A stretch of DNA of 46,931 nt from Reclinomonas americana ATCC 50394 (lineage: Eukaryota; Jakobida; Jakobea; Jakobida). The position numbers and the translations under genes were made by a program. Shown here piece by piece: positions 23,401 to 34,124 of the stretch. Positions within the stretch are counted from its first letter, which is position 1. Each line of letters starts with the position of its first letter. The stretch lies in NCBI GenBank assembly GCA_048213135.1, contig PS015030.1, positions 213,424-260,354 on the forward strand. Direction: 5' to 3'. The notes under the pieces were generated by a model that was not told the origin of the DNA, did not search any database, and saw only the letters and a program-made list of their open reading frames with translations.

Positions 23401-25582
23401 GAGGCGGTGGAGGTGTCACTGCTGGCTCTGGCACCCCTCGGTCAGGTAAAGAAGCGTGATAACCGCACAATGCATTGCTCAGTGAGGTTTTTCATCGTCA
23501 TTGATGCAGGGTACTTGCGAGGCGGTGTGCGAGGTACGCTCCGGTACGCTGGCTGCCGCCATTGGCAATCGAGTGTGCGCCTTTGAGTGCACCGTTGAGC
23601 CGCTGGACGGCTCACTGACAGTCGAGTCGGTGTTTTGTACACCGGAGGCGCGCGAGAGGACACGGCGTTTGAGGTTGGCCTTGATCGCACTGCGGCGAGA
23701 CGAAATTAGCGGCACTCACGTGATGATTGACGCAGATTCGCTCTGGAACGTGCGGAAGAAGTGGCGTTGGCTGACACTGGGCCGGCGGCGGCTGTTGCTG
23801 TGCGTGAACGGTGCTTTGCTCGGTCCGTCAATTTCAACGCTTGCGTCTCGCTCGATTGTCGTGCGTTGCCGCACGCGGCCAATCGTTGCGTGAGCTCTCT
23901 TTGTTTGGTGTGTGAGTGGTGAATTTAACGCCTGTTTTTTTTTTTTTTTGTGAACGCAGAGTATGTGATCACCACCGGGCTACTGTACGGCTCGGTGTGC
24001 CTGATGCATCTGGATGTCGGTTCCTGGACGATGCACACCCTTGGGCAGGTGCGTTTCATTCGTCGCTGAGGTGAGAACTTTCGTGCATCGACATATGTTT
24101 CGACGTCACACAGGATGCTTCGCCCATGATTGCTGCCACGGCGCGCATCCTTTCGTCGACAACGCCGTCGCCGAGCTGCGTGGTGGCCGACTATGACCAG
24201 GCTCTTTATTATCTGGAGCTCGTTGGCGACACCAAGGCCGGCGAGGTACTGCTTGAAGAACTTCGTGTCTGTCCTCCAGCTGTACCCATATCTCCACCAC
24301 ACAGGGACCAAGCGGACGACCAGTGGAGACCGAAGACGACGATCGACGCATGCAGCTGTTTGTCGAACTGTACGTGCGCCAGCTGAATATGCCCGCTGCG
24401 CCACTCCCGCCGGTCGAGTTGCCACCGCCGTTGCGCACAGGAGTCGTCAATGTGGTTTCCCCCCTTTCGTTTTTCATTTTTCCCGCACAGTGACCTGCAC
24501 ACTGGGTATGAGCACGCGCAGCGGCCGGTGCAGGCGCTGCTGGTGGGCTCACGATTACGCGTGTACGCGTCGGTGGTGCATTTCGAGTGCGGTCGCCTCG
24601 GCATACAACCCGTGCGAATGGTGGCTGCCGCGGAGGCCGAGGTGGATGCCGTGATGCGGGGGGCGGAGAAGGAGGTGGCGGAGGCGGGCGCAGGGATGCC
24701 ACCGGTGCTGTGGATTGCACGCAATGGGGTGGTCGGGTCGCTGGCGGCGGTGGAGGGGACCGAGTATCTGCGTTTGCGTGGATTGCAGAATCTCCTTCAT
24801 CGGCATGTGGCGCAGCAGGGCGCGCCGCTATTTTTGCGGGAGGGGCAATTTGCGGCGAGTTTGGAAGTTGCGAAAGAGGGGAAGGGGCAGGGAAGAAGGG
24901 AGACAGCAGGACTAACTTTTCGCGATGAATAGGTGAACGAGCGGTCGGAATTGCGCACCGAGTCGCGGTCGTCAGAGGAGATTGAGAGGGGTGCGTTGGG
25001 TGGAAGGGGGGAGGGGAAGGGCGGAGGGGAAAGGGACGGAAAGGGGGGAAGGGGACACATCGACTTTGTTTGCGGCGAGCAGCAGAGGGAGACGCATTAT
25101 TCCCCATTAGATCGAGTCTTATTATTCTCGTGAGCTTCACGAACCCATGTCGCAGCAACTACAACGTAGGCTTGAATCAGGCGAGGAGGTGATATATGTG
25201 CGTTTGAAGTATGACAAAAAAGCAGAAGCAAAGGAAGTCCACAATCATTGCCACATAAAGAAGGGAGATGCAGAAATCGGAGGTGTTGCTGTGTCGCAAG
25301 TGCCAGCTTCAGTGAGTGGAACGAGGACTGCACACTCTATTTTGTTCATCTTTCAATCATGCTTTCATGATCGTGGCCTTCTTTCCTTCTATTGTGCTTT
25401 CCTTTTATCTCTGGATTGCTCACTGGTTGCCTCGCACTGCAGGTGCTCCCGACTCGATCGACATGGACTTTGTCCTCCGCTTCTTGTCGCTCAACCCGGC
25501 TGCCAAGGCAGATTTATCTCGACAGATCAATGTGCCGCTAGCTGAGGTGGAGAGGCTTGTGGGAAGATACCTTAATGAGTGA
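17077..25582 (+). CDS. DDB1: DNA damage-binding protein 1 (DDB1), CUL4 ubiquitin ligase adaptor
   Basis: DDB1 folds into three beta-propellers, links CUL4-RBX1 to DCAF substrate receptors and acts in the nucleus. Exons: 17077-17199, 17614-17756, 18749-18890, 18952-19182, 19238-19349, 19716-20020, 20100-20623, 21001-21298, 21574-21720, 21936-22098, 22174-22245, 22314-22502, 22565-22710, 23000-23133, 23331-23445, 23510-23673, 23736-23889, 23962-24048, 24114-24245, 24305-24451, 24522-24866, 24933-24990, 25443-25582. They give 1,356 residues (animal and plant DDB1 about 1,140-1,150). The start ATG follows an in-frame TGA. Landmarks in family order: CTGHF (N-terminus), ILEVFVW, GPWAVRNV, MVGSSYGHSRL, HLAFVYS, LSDGSAMWG, ARNGVVGSL, and a C-terminal helical pair ending LVGRYLNE. 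Alignment favours DDB1 over its relatives CPSF160 and SF3B3 (GPW strand, C-terminus). Intron 4 is GC-AG. Least certain: the 24522 acceptor, and 23674-23961, where a NAGNAG acceptor occurs. Confidence 0.87.
17790..18540 (+). repeat. Tandem repeat block inside DDB1 intron 2
   Basis: GACACAAGGTAGAAGACGTT occurs at about 17831 and 18001, each preceded by GCTTGCTTCCTC and followed by TCTTC/TCCTC-rich sequence, giving a unit of about 170 nt. A second shared word, AGAGACGAA(GAGGAACGAA)GTGGG, appears near 18088, 18220 and 18427. The block fills most of the 992-nt intron between exons 17614-17756 and 18749-18890. No coding exon is seen in it. The right end contains ordinary pyrimidine-rich sequence leading to the acceptor CACACCGCGCAG. 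Confidence 0.7.
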
Positions 25583-25653
25583 AGGGTCGGTGATCATTGA
25601 CACGGCAGAGACATGTGGAAGCGTGTTTCGATATCGTTGTGCGCTGCTTCACT

Positions 25654-26309
25654 TCATATCTTCAACCCCGACGTGCAATCACCGCTCGTCGCACACGCTG
25701 TCGCCGTCGACGTGGCCACAACGCCACTCTTCGGCACACACTGCTTGGTCGACGCCGTGAACGTCCACGAGCCACAGGCGGTCAACTGGGAACACCACAG
25801 TGAGCAGGCTTGTGGTCCAGTTGTTGTCTTGATGGCCCACGTGAGATCGCCACCAGGTCGATCTGCATGCCAACAATAAGCCACATGTCAGTCACGATTC
25901 TCTCTCATCTCTCATCTCTACCACTCACCCGTGTTGGTCTGGAAGCCGCTGCTGTCATACGCCGCCACACTCGTCTTGCGTCCCGATACCAAGCAGAAGT
26001 GCGAGCCACACACGTTGCTGGTCTCTGCATTGGCTGCAGCTGCTGGCACGGTGCTCTGCATTCACCGGTGAGCATGTCATTTCCTCACAATCTCTTTCGG
26101 CGATCACCGACGACGTGCCTTCAGCGTGCACAAATTCACGCCGAGAGTGTTGGATGCCGCAGCAGCATCCAGGAAAATCCATGATCGACATTGCGAGTAC
26201 TGATCGCACAGTTCGCAGCACCCGACCTCACTGCGCGCAGAAACAAGGGTCGCCACGATCGTGCCACCAGGTCGATCCACTGCCTCAAACTGGCACACTT
26301 CCAAAGCCG
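25654..26309 (-). other. Gene B C-terminus: two PAN/apple-like domains
   Basis: Exon 26119-26309 encodes the first, with VDRPGGTI, CCELC and CRSWIF; its C-terminal strand continues in 25929-26055 (CGSHFCLVSG). The last exon, 25654-25862, starts again with DRPGGDL followed by CSLWC and CGSWTF. The D-x-P-G-x-D-L start and C-x-x-C spacing fit PAN/apple domains, which bind protein or carbohydrate ligands. The intron between 26119 and 26055 begins GC (GCACGT). Confidence 0.65.
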
Positions 26310-29300
26310 CTGCTCGAAGCGAGTGCGAGTGAGACAGCAGAAGATGCCGAGAACGAAAGCCCACAAGTGACGCAACATGCCACAGCTCCATTCTGCACCG
26401 TTGAACAACCGGTGTTCATTGCTACACACGCAGGCAAGTAATGTTAGTACCGTACCCCTTAGTGNNNNNNNNNNNNNNNNNNNNGCAGTCCTCCCTCCTC
26501 AAGCTTGGCCTTGGATTCACGACGACACTGCCTTCCTTCCACTCTCAGCCAGTGATCTTTGACCCACTACTGTTCACCCTCCACTCTTCGCCTCGGTTTC
26601 TCTGTTTGTCTTCCCTCGCCATTCTCAGATGTGCACAAACATATTGGCACTTAGCCCCTCTCCCCTGTCAATCTGTTCCACCCTACTGCTATCTCCTTCC
26701 CCCATGGCGCACCATACACAATCATGAACTGCTTGGTGTACGTCAGCGCGCCATCGCTCACTTGCACAAACACTTGCAGTCGCCGACTCAGTGGCGGAGC
26801 CACCGAGATTGTCAGCTGGTTGCCACCCACCAGGCTGAACAGAGCCGCATGCACGCCGCCCACAATGCTGAATGTCGGCGTCTGTCCCGTGTTGAGATCC
26901 AGCATGCTCAGTGTCCCAACGGTGAATGGCACCGTCGCACTCGAGTACGTCTGCGGTCCCGACAGCAGAATGTCACTCGGACCAACACTCCCTGCACATA
27001 ATTATGGTCAGCTGACACTCGCATAGAAACACATGCTTACATACATACCGACATCTATGCACATAGAGGGAGAGGGGAGAGAGAGAGATAAATTGCGACA
27101 GAGAGAAGAACAACATGAAGGAATGAAGCACAGTTCTAGATCTCCACACACAAACAAACAAACGACGGCTGAATACTCCCTGCGCTCTCCCTTCCCCTCA
27201 TTCCTCACCAATGGCAAATGCCGACACCGCCAGATACGTCTTTGTTGACGCCCACCGTGTGCACAGCTCGTACGTGCCAGTAGCTGCACCCGCCGCCCCA
27301 ATCGTCAGCGTGATGCTGGTCGAGCTACCGAATACACTGCTGACGGTGGTGCTGGCCACGGCCGTCGGCGGTGTCGTGGCAGCACAGAGAGGAGTGGCAA
27401 GCACATACGCCGACGCATCAGCCGAGTTGTTCACCAGCGCGGTTCCCGTCAGTGTAATCATTTGACCGGCCAGAGCCGACACAAACGTGGCCGACAGCGA
27501 TGTCACAGTGGGGACTGCAGGAAGGCAGTCAGTATCAACGTGCAATACAACCTCATGCACAATCAGAATAAACACACACCAGCAACGTTAAACGTCTGAT
27601 CGAACGACATGGCAGGATTACCATTGTCGGTCGAGCGCACAATCACCACCAACGATGCCGTCACACCCGCACTCGCAAACTGCAGCTGGTTGCCAGACGC
27701 AATTGTCACCAATGCGCTGCTGGCACCACCCACCACCGAATACGTGAACGACTGCTGCGAGTCCACATCGCTCGTGCTCATCGTGCCGATCGCCTGCCCC
27801 ATCGCGCTGGGCGGGATGTACGAGCTCACGCTCAGTGTCACCGCCGTTGGTGCATTGTTCACTGCGTGAAGACGAGGTCAGCATGCACGCCAAGGAACAC
27901 ACCACTCCCAATCAATCGTCCACTCACCCGACGTCACACTGAATGACTTGTCGACAAACATCGGAGGCGTGCCGTTGTCGAACGAACGGACTATGACAAC
28001 CAGCGGACTGGCCGACTGGCCCGCCGAGGTGATCTGCAGCTGTGCGCCAGCGCTCACCGAAAACGCAATGCCGTTCGCTCCTCCACTGACCGCGTAGGTA
28101 AACGACTGTCCCACGTTATCGTCGCTGGTGCTCATAGTACATAACGGAACACTGGCCGTCGACGGTGCGACATATGTGGTGGTTCCGGTACACGCAGCAT
28201 CGGTCGGCGCCGAGTTGGAGGTGGTGAATGACATGGTGGAGCCGGTGAGGGTGCTCGGCACGGTGGAGGTTGACAGGGCACGAAAGTAGTACGTCCAATT
28301 GGCGGCGAGCGACGTCAGTGATGCGGTAAGTGTGGTGATGGAGGCGACACCGGAAGAAGCCGGGGTGGCCGAGACGGTGGAGGAGCCGATGGTGAGTCGG
28401 CGAACAGTTAAACCAATATGATCTGCAGACTTCAATGTTGAGGAACAAGGCGGAAGAAGACGATATTTACGGGAGATACACGCACTGGCAATGTACAAAA
28501 CGGACGCCGTGGTATCATACGCCATGAATACCTGGAGTCAGCGAGTCGTCAAATTTGACAGTTTTCTTGGCAGGAGTCACGAGGAAAGTAGACGAACCGG
28601 CCCGTTGAGTCGAGCAACGGTCAGCGGGCTTCCGTCGGCTGATCCGCTGACTCCTGTAGCACCAGCTATTCGTGTCACAGCACCCGTGCTGACAACGACT
28701 TGGCGAATGGTGTGGTTGCCATACTTCGAAAGGCAACAGATTGTACAAAGTTAGGCGACGAGAAAATTCACAGCGCACGTTGAACTGCAGAACACGCAAC
28801 TTCTGAAACATAAAGAACGCCTCGACCACGATCAAGTTGGATGCCAATTGGTTGGTTGAAAAGAGCCGCGGTGCCTGTGGCATCTGTCGACCCTAAAAAC
28901 CCGGCGACCGAGCCAGCCAGAGTCGACAAAGTCATCGCCAGCATGTCAATCGCACGAATGTTGTGGCGATATCGATCAGCTGCTCATCACGAGAGTGTGA
29001 GAGCACGTCACGAAAAGACGGTGGCCAGTCGACGCAGAGACGAGCACACTCACCGACATACAGCCGATTGGCCGTCGTGTCCAGCGCCATGCCGTACGGT
29101 GTACCAAGCCGCGCTGTTGTTGCACAGGCTCCATCAACGATTCCCGACGACCCAATCGTGCCACAGTAGGTGGTGACTTCGCCGCCATAAGTGACCTGAG
29201 GTAAGCACATAAGCACTGGACGAAGTTACAGGACTATCGAAACTGCTAACACACACACACACACACACACACACACCTTCCTGACAGCACAATTCAGAAC

Positions 29301-30215
29301 ATCACCAACATACATGAGTTTGTTGGCCGCATCAACCACGATGCCGTGCGGACCATTGAATCTCGCACTCGATCCGGTGCCATTCGCAGTGCCGGCAGTC
29401 CCGTTACCGGCCAGAGTAGACACAGAACCGGACGGAGTGCTCACACGGATGGCATGGTTGGTGTTCTGCAAAGCCAGACTGTGAGCAACCGAGAAGACGT
29501 CCTGGCATAAGGAAGCACAATCACAACGCAACATCATCGATGTACAGGTACCCAGTGGTCGAGTCAATCGACACATCGCTTGGATTGTTGAACCGCGCAG
29601 CAGCGCCGATTCCATTGACAAAGCCCGGCACACCAGCACTTCCCAGAAATGTCGACGTTACACCGCCGCTCGTCACTCGCCGAATCGAGTGATTTGCTTG
29701 ATCACATATAAATGCGGTGCCAGAAGCATCTAGCGCGATACTCTGCGACTTCACATCAGTAAATGGTTATATGTGAAGCGTGTGAAGAGATGCCTACCAC
29801 AGAGCCGTTGAAACGAGCAGCTGTGCCAGTACCATCCGTCGAGCCAGACATACCCGCCGTGCCCAACCACGTCGACACAGTTGGCGTGGCACCAAGCGCA
29901 GCTGCTGTCGGTGCCCACTCGAATGAGTTTGTCATCGTCGAGGCCGCCACGGAGTTGCCCACCACCGCATTCAATGTTGCCAACGACGTCGTGACACTGC
30001 TGGCCGCGAGCGTGGACAGCGACTGGGTGGCTGCGGCACAACGAAGAGGAAGCACTCAGCAGCCGGAAGACATCAAGGATGACGAGAAGAAGTAAAAGAG
30101 GAAGAAGAGGAAGAGGAAAAGAAGGAGGGGGATAAAGAGAAGAAGGAGAATGAGGAGAAGAAGGAAAAGGAGAAGAAGGACAAGAAGGAGAAGAAGAAGA
30201 AAAAGGAAGAGAAGA

Positions 30216-30252
<37 letters not shown>

Positions 30253-33200
30253 AGAAAGAAAGAAGAAGAAGAAGAAGAAGAAGAAGNNNNNNNNNNNNNN
30301 NNNNNNNNNNNNNNNNNNNNNNNNNNNNNNNNNNNNNNNNNNNNNNNNNNNNNNNNNNNNNNNNNNNNNNNNNNNNNNNNNNNNNNNNNNNNNNNNNNNN
30401 NNNNNNNNNNNNNNNNNNNNNNNNNNNNNNNNNNNNNNNNNNNNNNNNNNNNNNNNNNNNNNNNNNNNNNNNNNNNNNNNNNNNNNNNNNNNNNNNNNNN
30501 NNNNNNNNNNNNNNNNNNNNNNNNNNNNNNNNNNNNNNNNNNNNNNNNNNNNNNNNNNNNNNNNNNNNNNNNNNNNNNNNNNNNNNNNNNNNNNNNNNNN
30601 NNNNNNNNNNNNNNNNNNNNNNNNNNNNNNNNNNNNNNNNNNNNNNNNNNNNNNNNNNNNNNNNNNNNNNNAAGAAGAGGAAGAAGAGAAAAGTAAGAGA
30701 AGGAGGGGGAGGAGGAGAAATACAGGGGCACGGAGAAAGAAAGACACGAAGGAAAAAGAGGGACAAGAGGGGAATACAGAAGACGGGGAGGAGGATGAGA
30801 ACGAGAGGGAGAGGTGGAGAGGAAGACGTAGAAAAATAAGAAGGGCAAGAAGATGAAGAAGGAGAAGAGGAGAAGAAGAAGGAGAATAAGGAAACGAAAG
30901 TCATCAGAACAACTCAATGAAAATGACGCATACGAAGACGAGACAAGAGAGAGAGAGTAAGAAGAGAATGAGCAGGAGAGGCAGCAATAGAGCACAAGAC
31001 CATGCAGCTGCACATCGCCTCACCTGCGGTGATGGTGAACGCCTTGTCAAAGAAAAGCGGCGGCGTTCCATTGTCCGTCGACCGGATCGTCACCGCCAGC
31101 GAGCTGCCCGCCTGCCCAGCCGCCACAATCACCAATGACTGTCCGCTGATCGAAAACACCGCGCTGTTGGCGCCACCGACAATCGAGTATGTGAACGACT
31201 GGCCCGCATTCGCGTCCGTCGTCTGCAGCGCACATACGACCTGATTCGCCACCGACGGCGGCACATACGTCGTCGACGAGCAGCTAATGTCGGTCGGAGC
31301 CACATTCGTGATGGTGGTGAATGACACGGTGGCGCCGTTGATGGTGCTGGGCGTGGAAGTGACACCGACGGCGCGGTAGTAGTACGTCCAGTTGCTCGCC
31401 AATCCAGTCAGTGAGGCGGTGATGGAGGTGGCAACGGAGCCAGTGGAGGTGGCGGGTGTGGCTGACACCAATTGTGACGCCAGCGAGAGGCGACGGATGG
31501 TGTGCGTGTTGTAATCGGCAATCAGCACCGATGCTGTCGATGCATCGAAGGCGAGGTGGACAGGCGAGTTGAAGCGTGCCACGGTCAGTGCGCTGCCGTT
31601 GGCTGAGCCGCTCACGCCCGCCGCGCCGCCGATCGTTGTCACAGACGAGTCTGACACACGAATGCTTCGCACGGTGTTGTTGGCAGACTGCGTGAGAGTT
31701 CAGGCTGTCAGGTCAAGAAGCGAAGACGCAGAGAGTGTGGGGTGATACTCAACATCGGCGATATAGATGACGTTGTTTCCAGAGTCGTATGCCAGTCCGA
31801 TCGGTGCGTTGAAGCGGGCAGCCGTTCCTGGTGTGCATCGATGAGTGCACACGCAAACGATCACACTGATTCGCACCTGATGAACTCACCGGTGGCATCC
31901 GTGGATCCAGATGCTCCGCTCGTTGAACCCGCCACCGTCGTCAGCGTCATCGCCACAGTGTCAATGGCTCGGATGGAGTTGTTCACGCGATCGGCTTCAC
32001 ATGCACAAGCAGGATGGCAGGATGAGAATGGGAGGAAGGGAATCTCTCTCTCTATCCCCCACAGCGCTCACCAACATACAGCGTGGTTCCAACGAGAAGC
32101 ACGCCATTGGGACCACCGAATCGTGCCGTTCCCGCACACGCACCATCGGCAGTGCCACTCATGCCCGTCGTGCCACAAAAGGTCGTCACCGCACCGGCAT
32201 AGGTCACTCGCCGCACAGTGTTGTTGAGCCAGTCGCCCACATACACCACTTGATTTGTGGAATCCACCGCGATGCCCGCAGGCTGATTGAAGGAGGCTGC
32301 TGCACCCGAGGCATTGGCACTCCCCGACACTCCGTTTCCCGCCAGTGTGGTTACCACGGCCGCTGCGGTGACCGCGCGCACGGCGTGGTTTGTCAACTGT
32401 AAGAAAGACAGAGTCACAGTCACCGGAATGCATTCATCAAGCTTGATCACGCCAGCACACACTCACATCGGCGGTATAGATGGTTCCCGTGGATTGATCG
32501 ATGGCGAGGCCGGCAACACTGCGAGAGAGTGAGTGAAACAGAGGGAGAGGAAGGGAAGAAGAGAGTGAGAGAGAGGACGGGAAGAAGAGAGAAGGGAGAA
32601 CGCACTTTTTGAACTGAGCTGCCACTCCTGTCGCATTCGTCAGGCCGCATGTGCTTCCCGCAAAGGTGGTCACAGTCGCTGCGGGTGTGATGCGTCGAAT
32701 GCGACAGTTGCTGCCATCATCATCATCGCGTGTCAGAGAGTGAGAAGGAAGCGACGAATCAACTGACAAGTGCGTGACGGACACAACTTGTAATCGCCCA
32801 CGTACACATTGCCCATGGCGTCAAAGGCAAGTCCCTGTTGAGAGAGAACACACACTCAATGTATCAGCAAAAGCGCACAGCTGGCGCAGCAGGGACACTT
32901 GTCGCAGCGTGCACAAACCATCGGCCCGTTGAACAATGCACTTGCTCCACCTCCGTCCGTCGTTCCCGAGGTGCCCGCCGTGCCCACAAAGGTGGAGACA
33001 GTGGCAGTGGGAACGCCGAAAGCAGCAGCATAGAGTGACCACTCGAACGAGTTGGTGGTGCCGCCGGCGACGTTGTTGGGATTGATCCACGCATTGAGAG
33101 TGGCGGACGTGCCGGTGATGTTGTTAGCGACGGCGGTGGTCACTGTCTGGGCGTCTGCGACGCACACGGAGAGCGAAGAATTGTGCGCGTGTGTCAGTGT

Positions 33201-33349
33201 GCGGGTGAGAGGTGCGGGCTCGAGTGGCGAGGGGAGGGTGAAGAAAAGGGAAACGAGGAGCGCCATACAAGAGAAGATATGGAAGGCTGCAAATTCACAA
33301 CGTTTCTACCAAAACGAAGAAGAGAGTGCACGACGGAAAGAGAGGGCGA

Positions 33350-33417
<68 letters not shown>

Positions 33418-33542
33418 ATGTGCACTCTCACACAAGCACACACAAGCACACACACACACACGCAGTCGCAACTTGCAGTGACCGCGAGTGAGAGGACAAG
33501 CGCGAGGGCGACGATGAGCGCGACGGTGAGGAGCAGGCGCAT
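25654..33542 (-). CDS. Gene B: secreted NHL-propeller/fn3-like/cadherin-like/IPT-like/PAN protein, complete
   Basis: Exons: 33473-33542, 32919-33154, 32788-32834, 32606-32710, 32467-32518, 32072-32396, 31890-31994, 31754-31827, 31024-31687, 29798-30030, 29533-29748, 29277-29465, 29054-29195, 28801-28979, 28598-28723, 28486-28531, 27928-28422, 27580-27861, 27209-27514, 26713-26991, 26119-26309, 25929-26055, 25654-25862. All phases match, giving about 1,565 residues ending TSGLKI-stop. A clear signal peptide (MRLLLTVALIVALALVL) and no C-terminal membrane segment indicate a secreted protein. Order: signal, fn3-like half, six NHL blades, fn3-like half, cadherin-like; the same module again; then cadherin-like, IPT-like, cadherin-like, and two PAN/apple-type domains. 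It converges on DDB1 (71 nt apart) and diverges from the 64-residue gene. Likely a matrix or surface-adhesion protein (inference). Exons hidden in the 30287-30671 gap cannot be excluded. Confidence 0.82.
26310..26712 (-). other. Intron of gene B with a 20-nt gap
   Basis: Donor GTGCGC at 26712 and acceptor GAGCAG at 26310 join in phase 1. The N run 26465-26484 is 20 nt, as are two other gaps, so its true length is probably unknown. No exon is seen. Confidence 0.65.
27928..30030 (-). other. Gene B module 2: second copy of the same fn3/NHL/cadherin-like module
   Basis: The layout repeats module 1. The fn3-like half ends TNSFEWAP. Six blades follow (FICDQANHSIRR, YIDDNTNHAIR, YVGDVLNCAVRK, YVGADRYRHNIR, YVSEYGNHTIR, YIANHIGLTVRR). 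The closing fn3-like half has LAANWTYYFRAL and MSFTT, then a cadherin-like domain (SAPTDA, DDNVGQSFTYAVSGG, RSFDNG). Blade-by-blade similarity between modules (for example YVGADR in blade 4 of both) indicates an internal duplication of the entire module. Confidence 0.7.
30031..31023 (-). other. Large purine/pyrimidine intron of gene B with a 385-nt gap
   Basis: The intron separates module 1 from module 2. On the + strand it is an almost uninterrupted purine tract of (AAG)n and (GA)n on both sides of N run 30287-30671. Open frames of Ser/Phe/Leu or Lys/Glu/Arg here are simple-repeat translation. Confidence 0.8.
31024..33154 (-). other. Gene B module 1: fn3-like halves around six NHL blades, then cadherin-like domain
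   Basis: The first fn3-like half reads V-T-T-A-V-A-N-N-I-T-G-T-S-A-T-L-N-A-W-I-N-P-N and continues to NSFEWS. Six NHL blades follow (YVGDYN, YTADLTNHAVR, YVGDW, YVGADRVNNSIR, YIADSANNTVR, LIADYNTHTIRR). The second fn3-like half follows directly (SATPATSTGSV ... LASNWTYYYRAVG ... VSFTT), then a cadherin-like domain (NVAPTDI, DANAGQSFTYSIVGG, RSTDNG, KAFTI). In standard bacterial-type fn3 repeats the two halves are contiguous, so the propeller appears inserted between them, near the C-C' loop. Confidence 0.7.
33361..33472 (+). repeat. (GA)n and (CA)n microsatellites in intron 1 of gene B
   Basis: About 55 nt of uninterrupted GA dinucleotides at about 33355-33413 are followed by CACAAGCACACA repeats. 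They lie just downstream of the signal-peptide exon on the minus strand. Confidence 0.9.
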
Positions 33543-34124
33543 GAAGGGCCAGTCGAATGCGTGAGTGAGCGAAACAAATGTGGAAACGGGGGAAACGCCC
33601 TGATTTTGGCGCCAATTGCAAATTGTGCGATCGCGCGCGAGTGCTCGACAGTCGAGGCGACTCAGCAACGCGCGTTGGGTACTATACTGTAGAACAGAAT
33701 AAAAGTCGCATCTCCTGCAGCGAGGTCTCAGTCGCGCGATATCCAACTTCGAAAGAAAAACACTTCATTCACCACATTCCAATAATGCGACAAATTTAAA
33801 TGTCCACAAATTCATGAAAGAAACAAACACTTCATTCACCACATTCCAATAATGCGATAAACGCCCACAAATCCCTTGCCGACAACGACCTTGGCACACC
33901 AACAATATACAAACACATAATTACTTCATCATGATCACGCGTACGACGTCGACTTCGCAGTACGAGCTCGAATGCATCAACAGCTTTGTGCCTGCCCTAC
34001 GTCGTAGTACACTTTGCTTCACTCTTCGGCTACCACTTTGTACTCGCCGTTGCACAACGAAGGGAAGGGGAAGAGTACACGTGTCCTCCGACGACTCTTT
34101 TCAGTATTTGGGGTCGTATTTGTG
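33543..34124. other. Divergent promoter region between gene B and the 64-residue gene
   Basis: Both genes start outward from this 580-nt region. It is GC-rich near gene B (TGCGATCGCGCGCGAG) and AT-rich in the middle. A direct repeat with a 67-nt period sits at 33761 and 33828. GACGTC occurs at about 33945, roughly 180 nt upstream of the 64-residue gene. No gene is supported here. Confidence 0.5.
33756..33860. repeat. 67-nt-period direct repeat in the promoter region
   Basis: A 30-nt word starting CACTTCATTCACC and ending AATAATGCGA is identical at 33761-33790 and 33828-33857. The flanks are also related (GAAAGAAA before, CCACAAAT after). It may be a small tandem duplication carrying a regulatory site. 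Confidence 0.85.

Noticed and set aside
28971-28990. GATATCG-type palindromes near 16740, 28970, 36050 and 36510 as a possible mobile-element signature
   Set aside because: The words are short, one is inside a gene B exon, and no larger shared sequence surrounds them.
30287-30671. Very long open frames crossing N runs here and at the other gaps
   Set aside because: They exist only because N codons are not stops, and the flanks are GA/AAG microsatellite.
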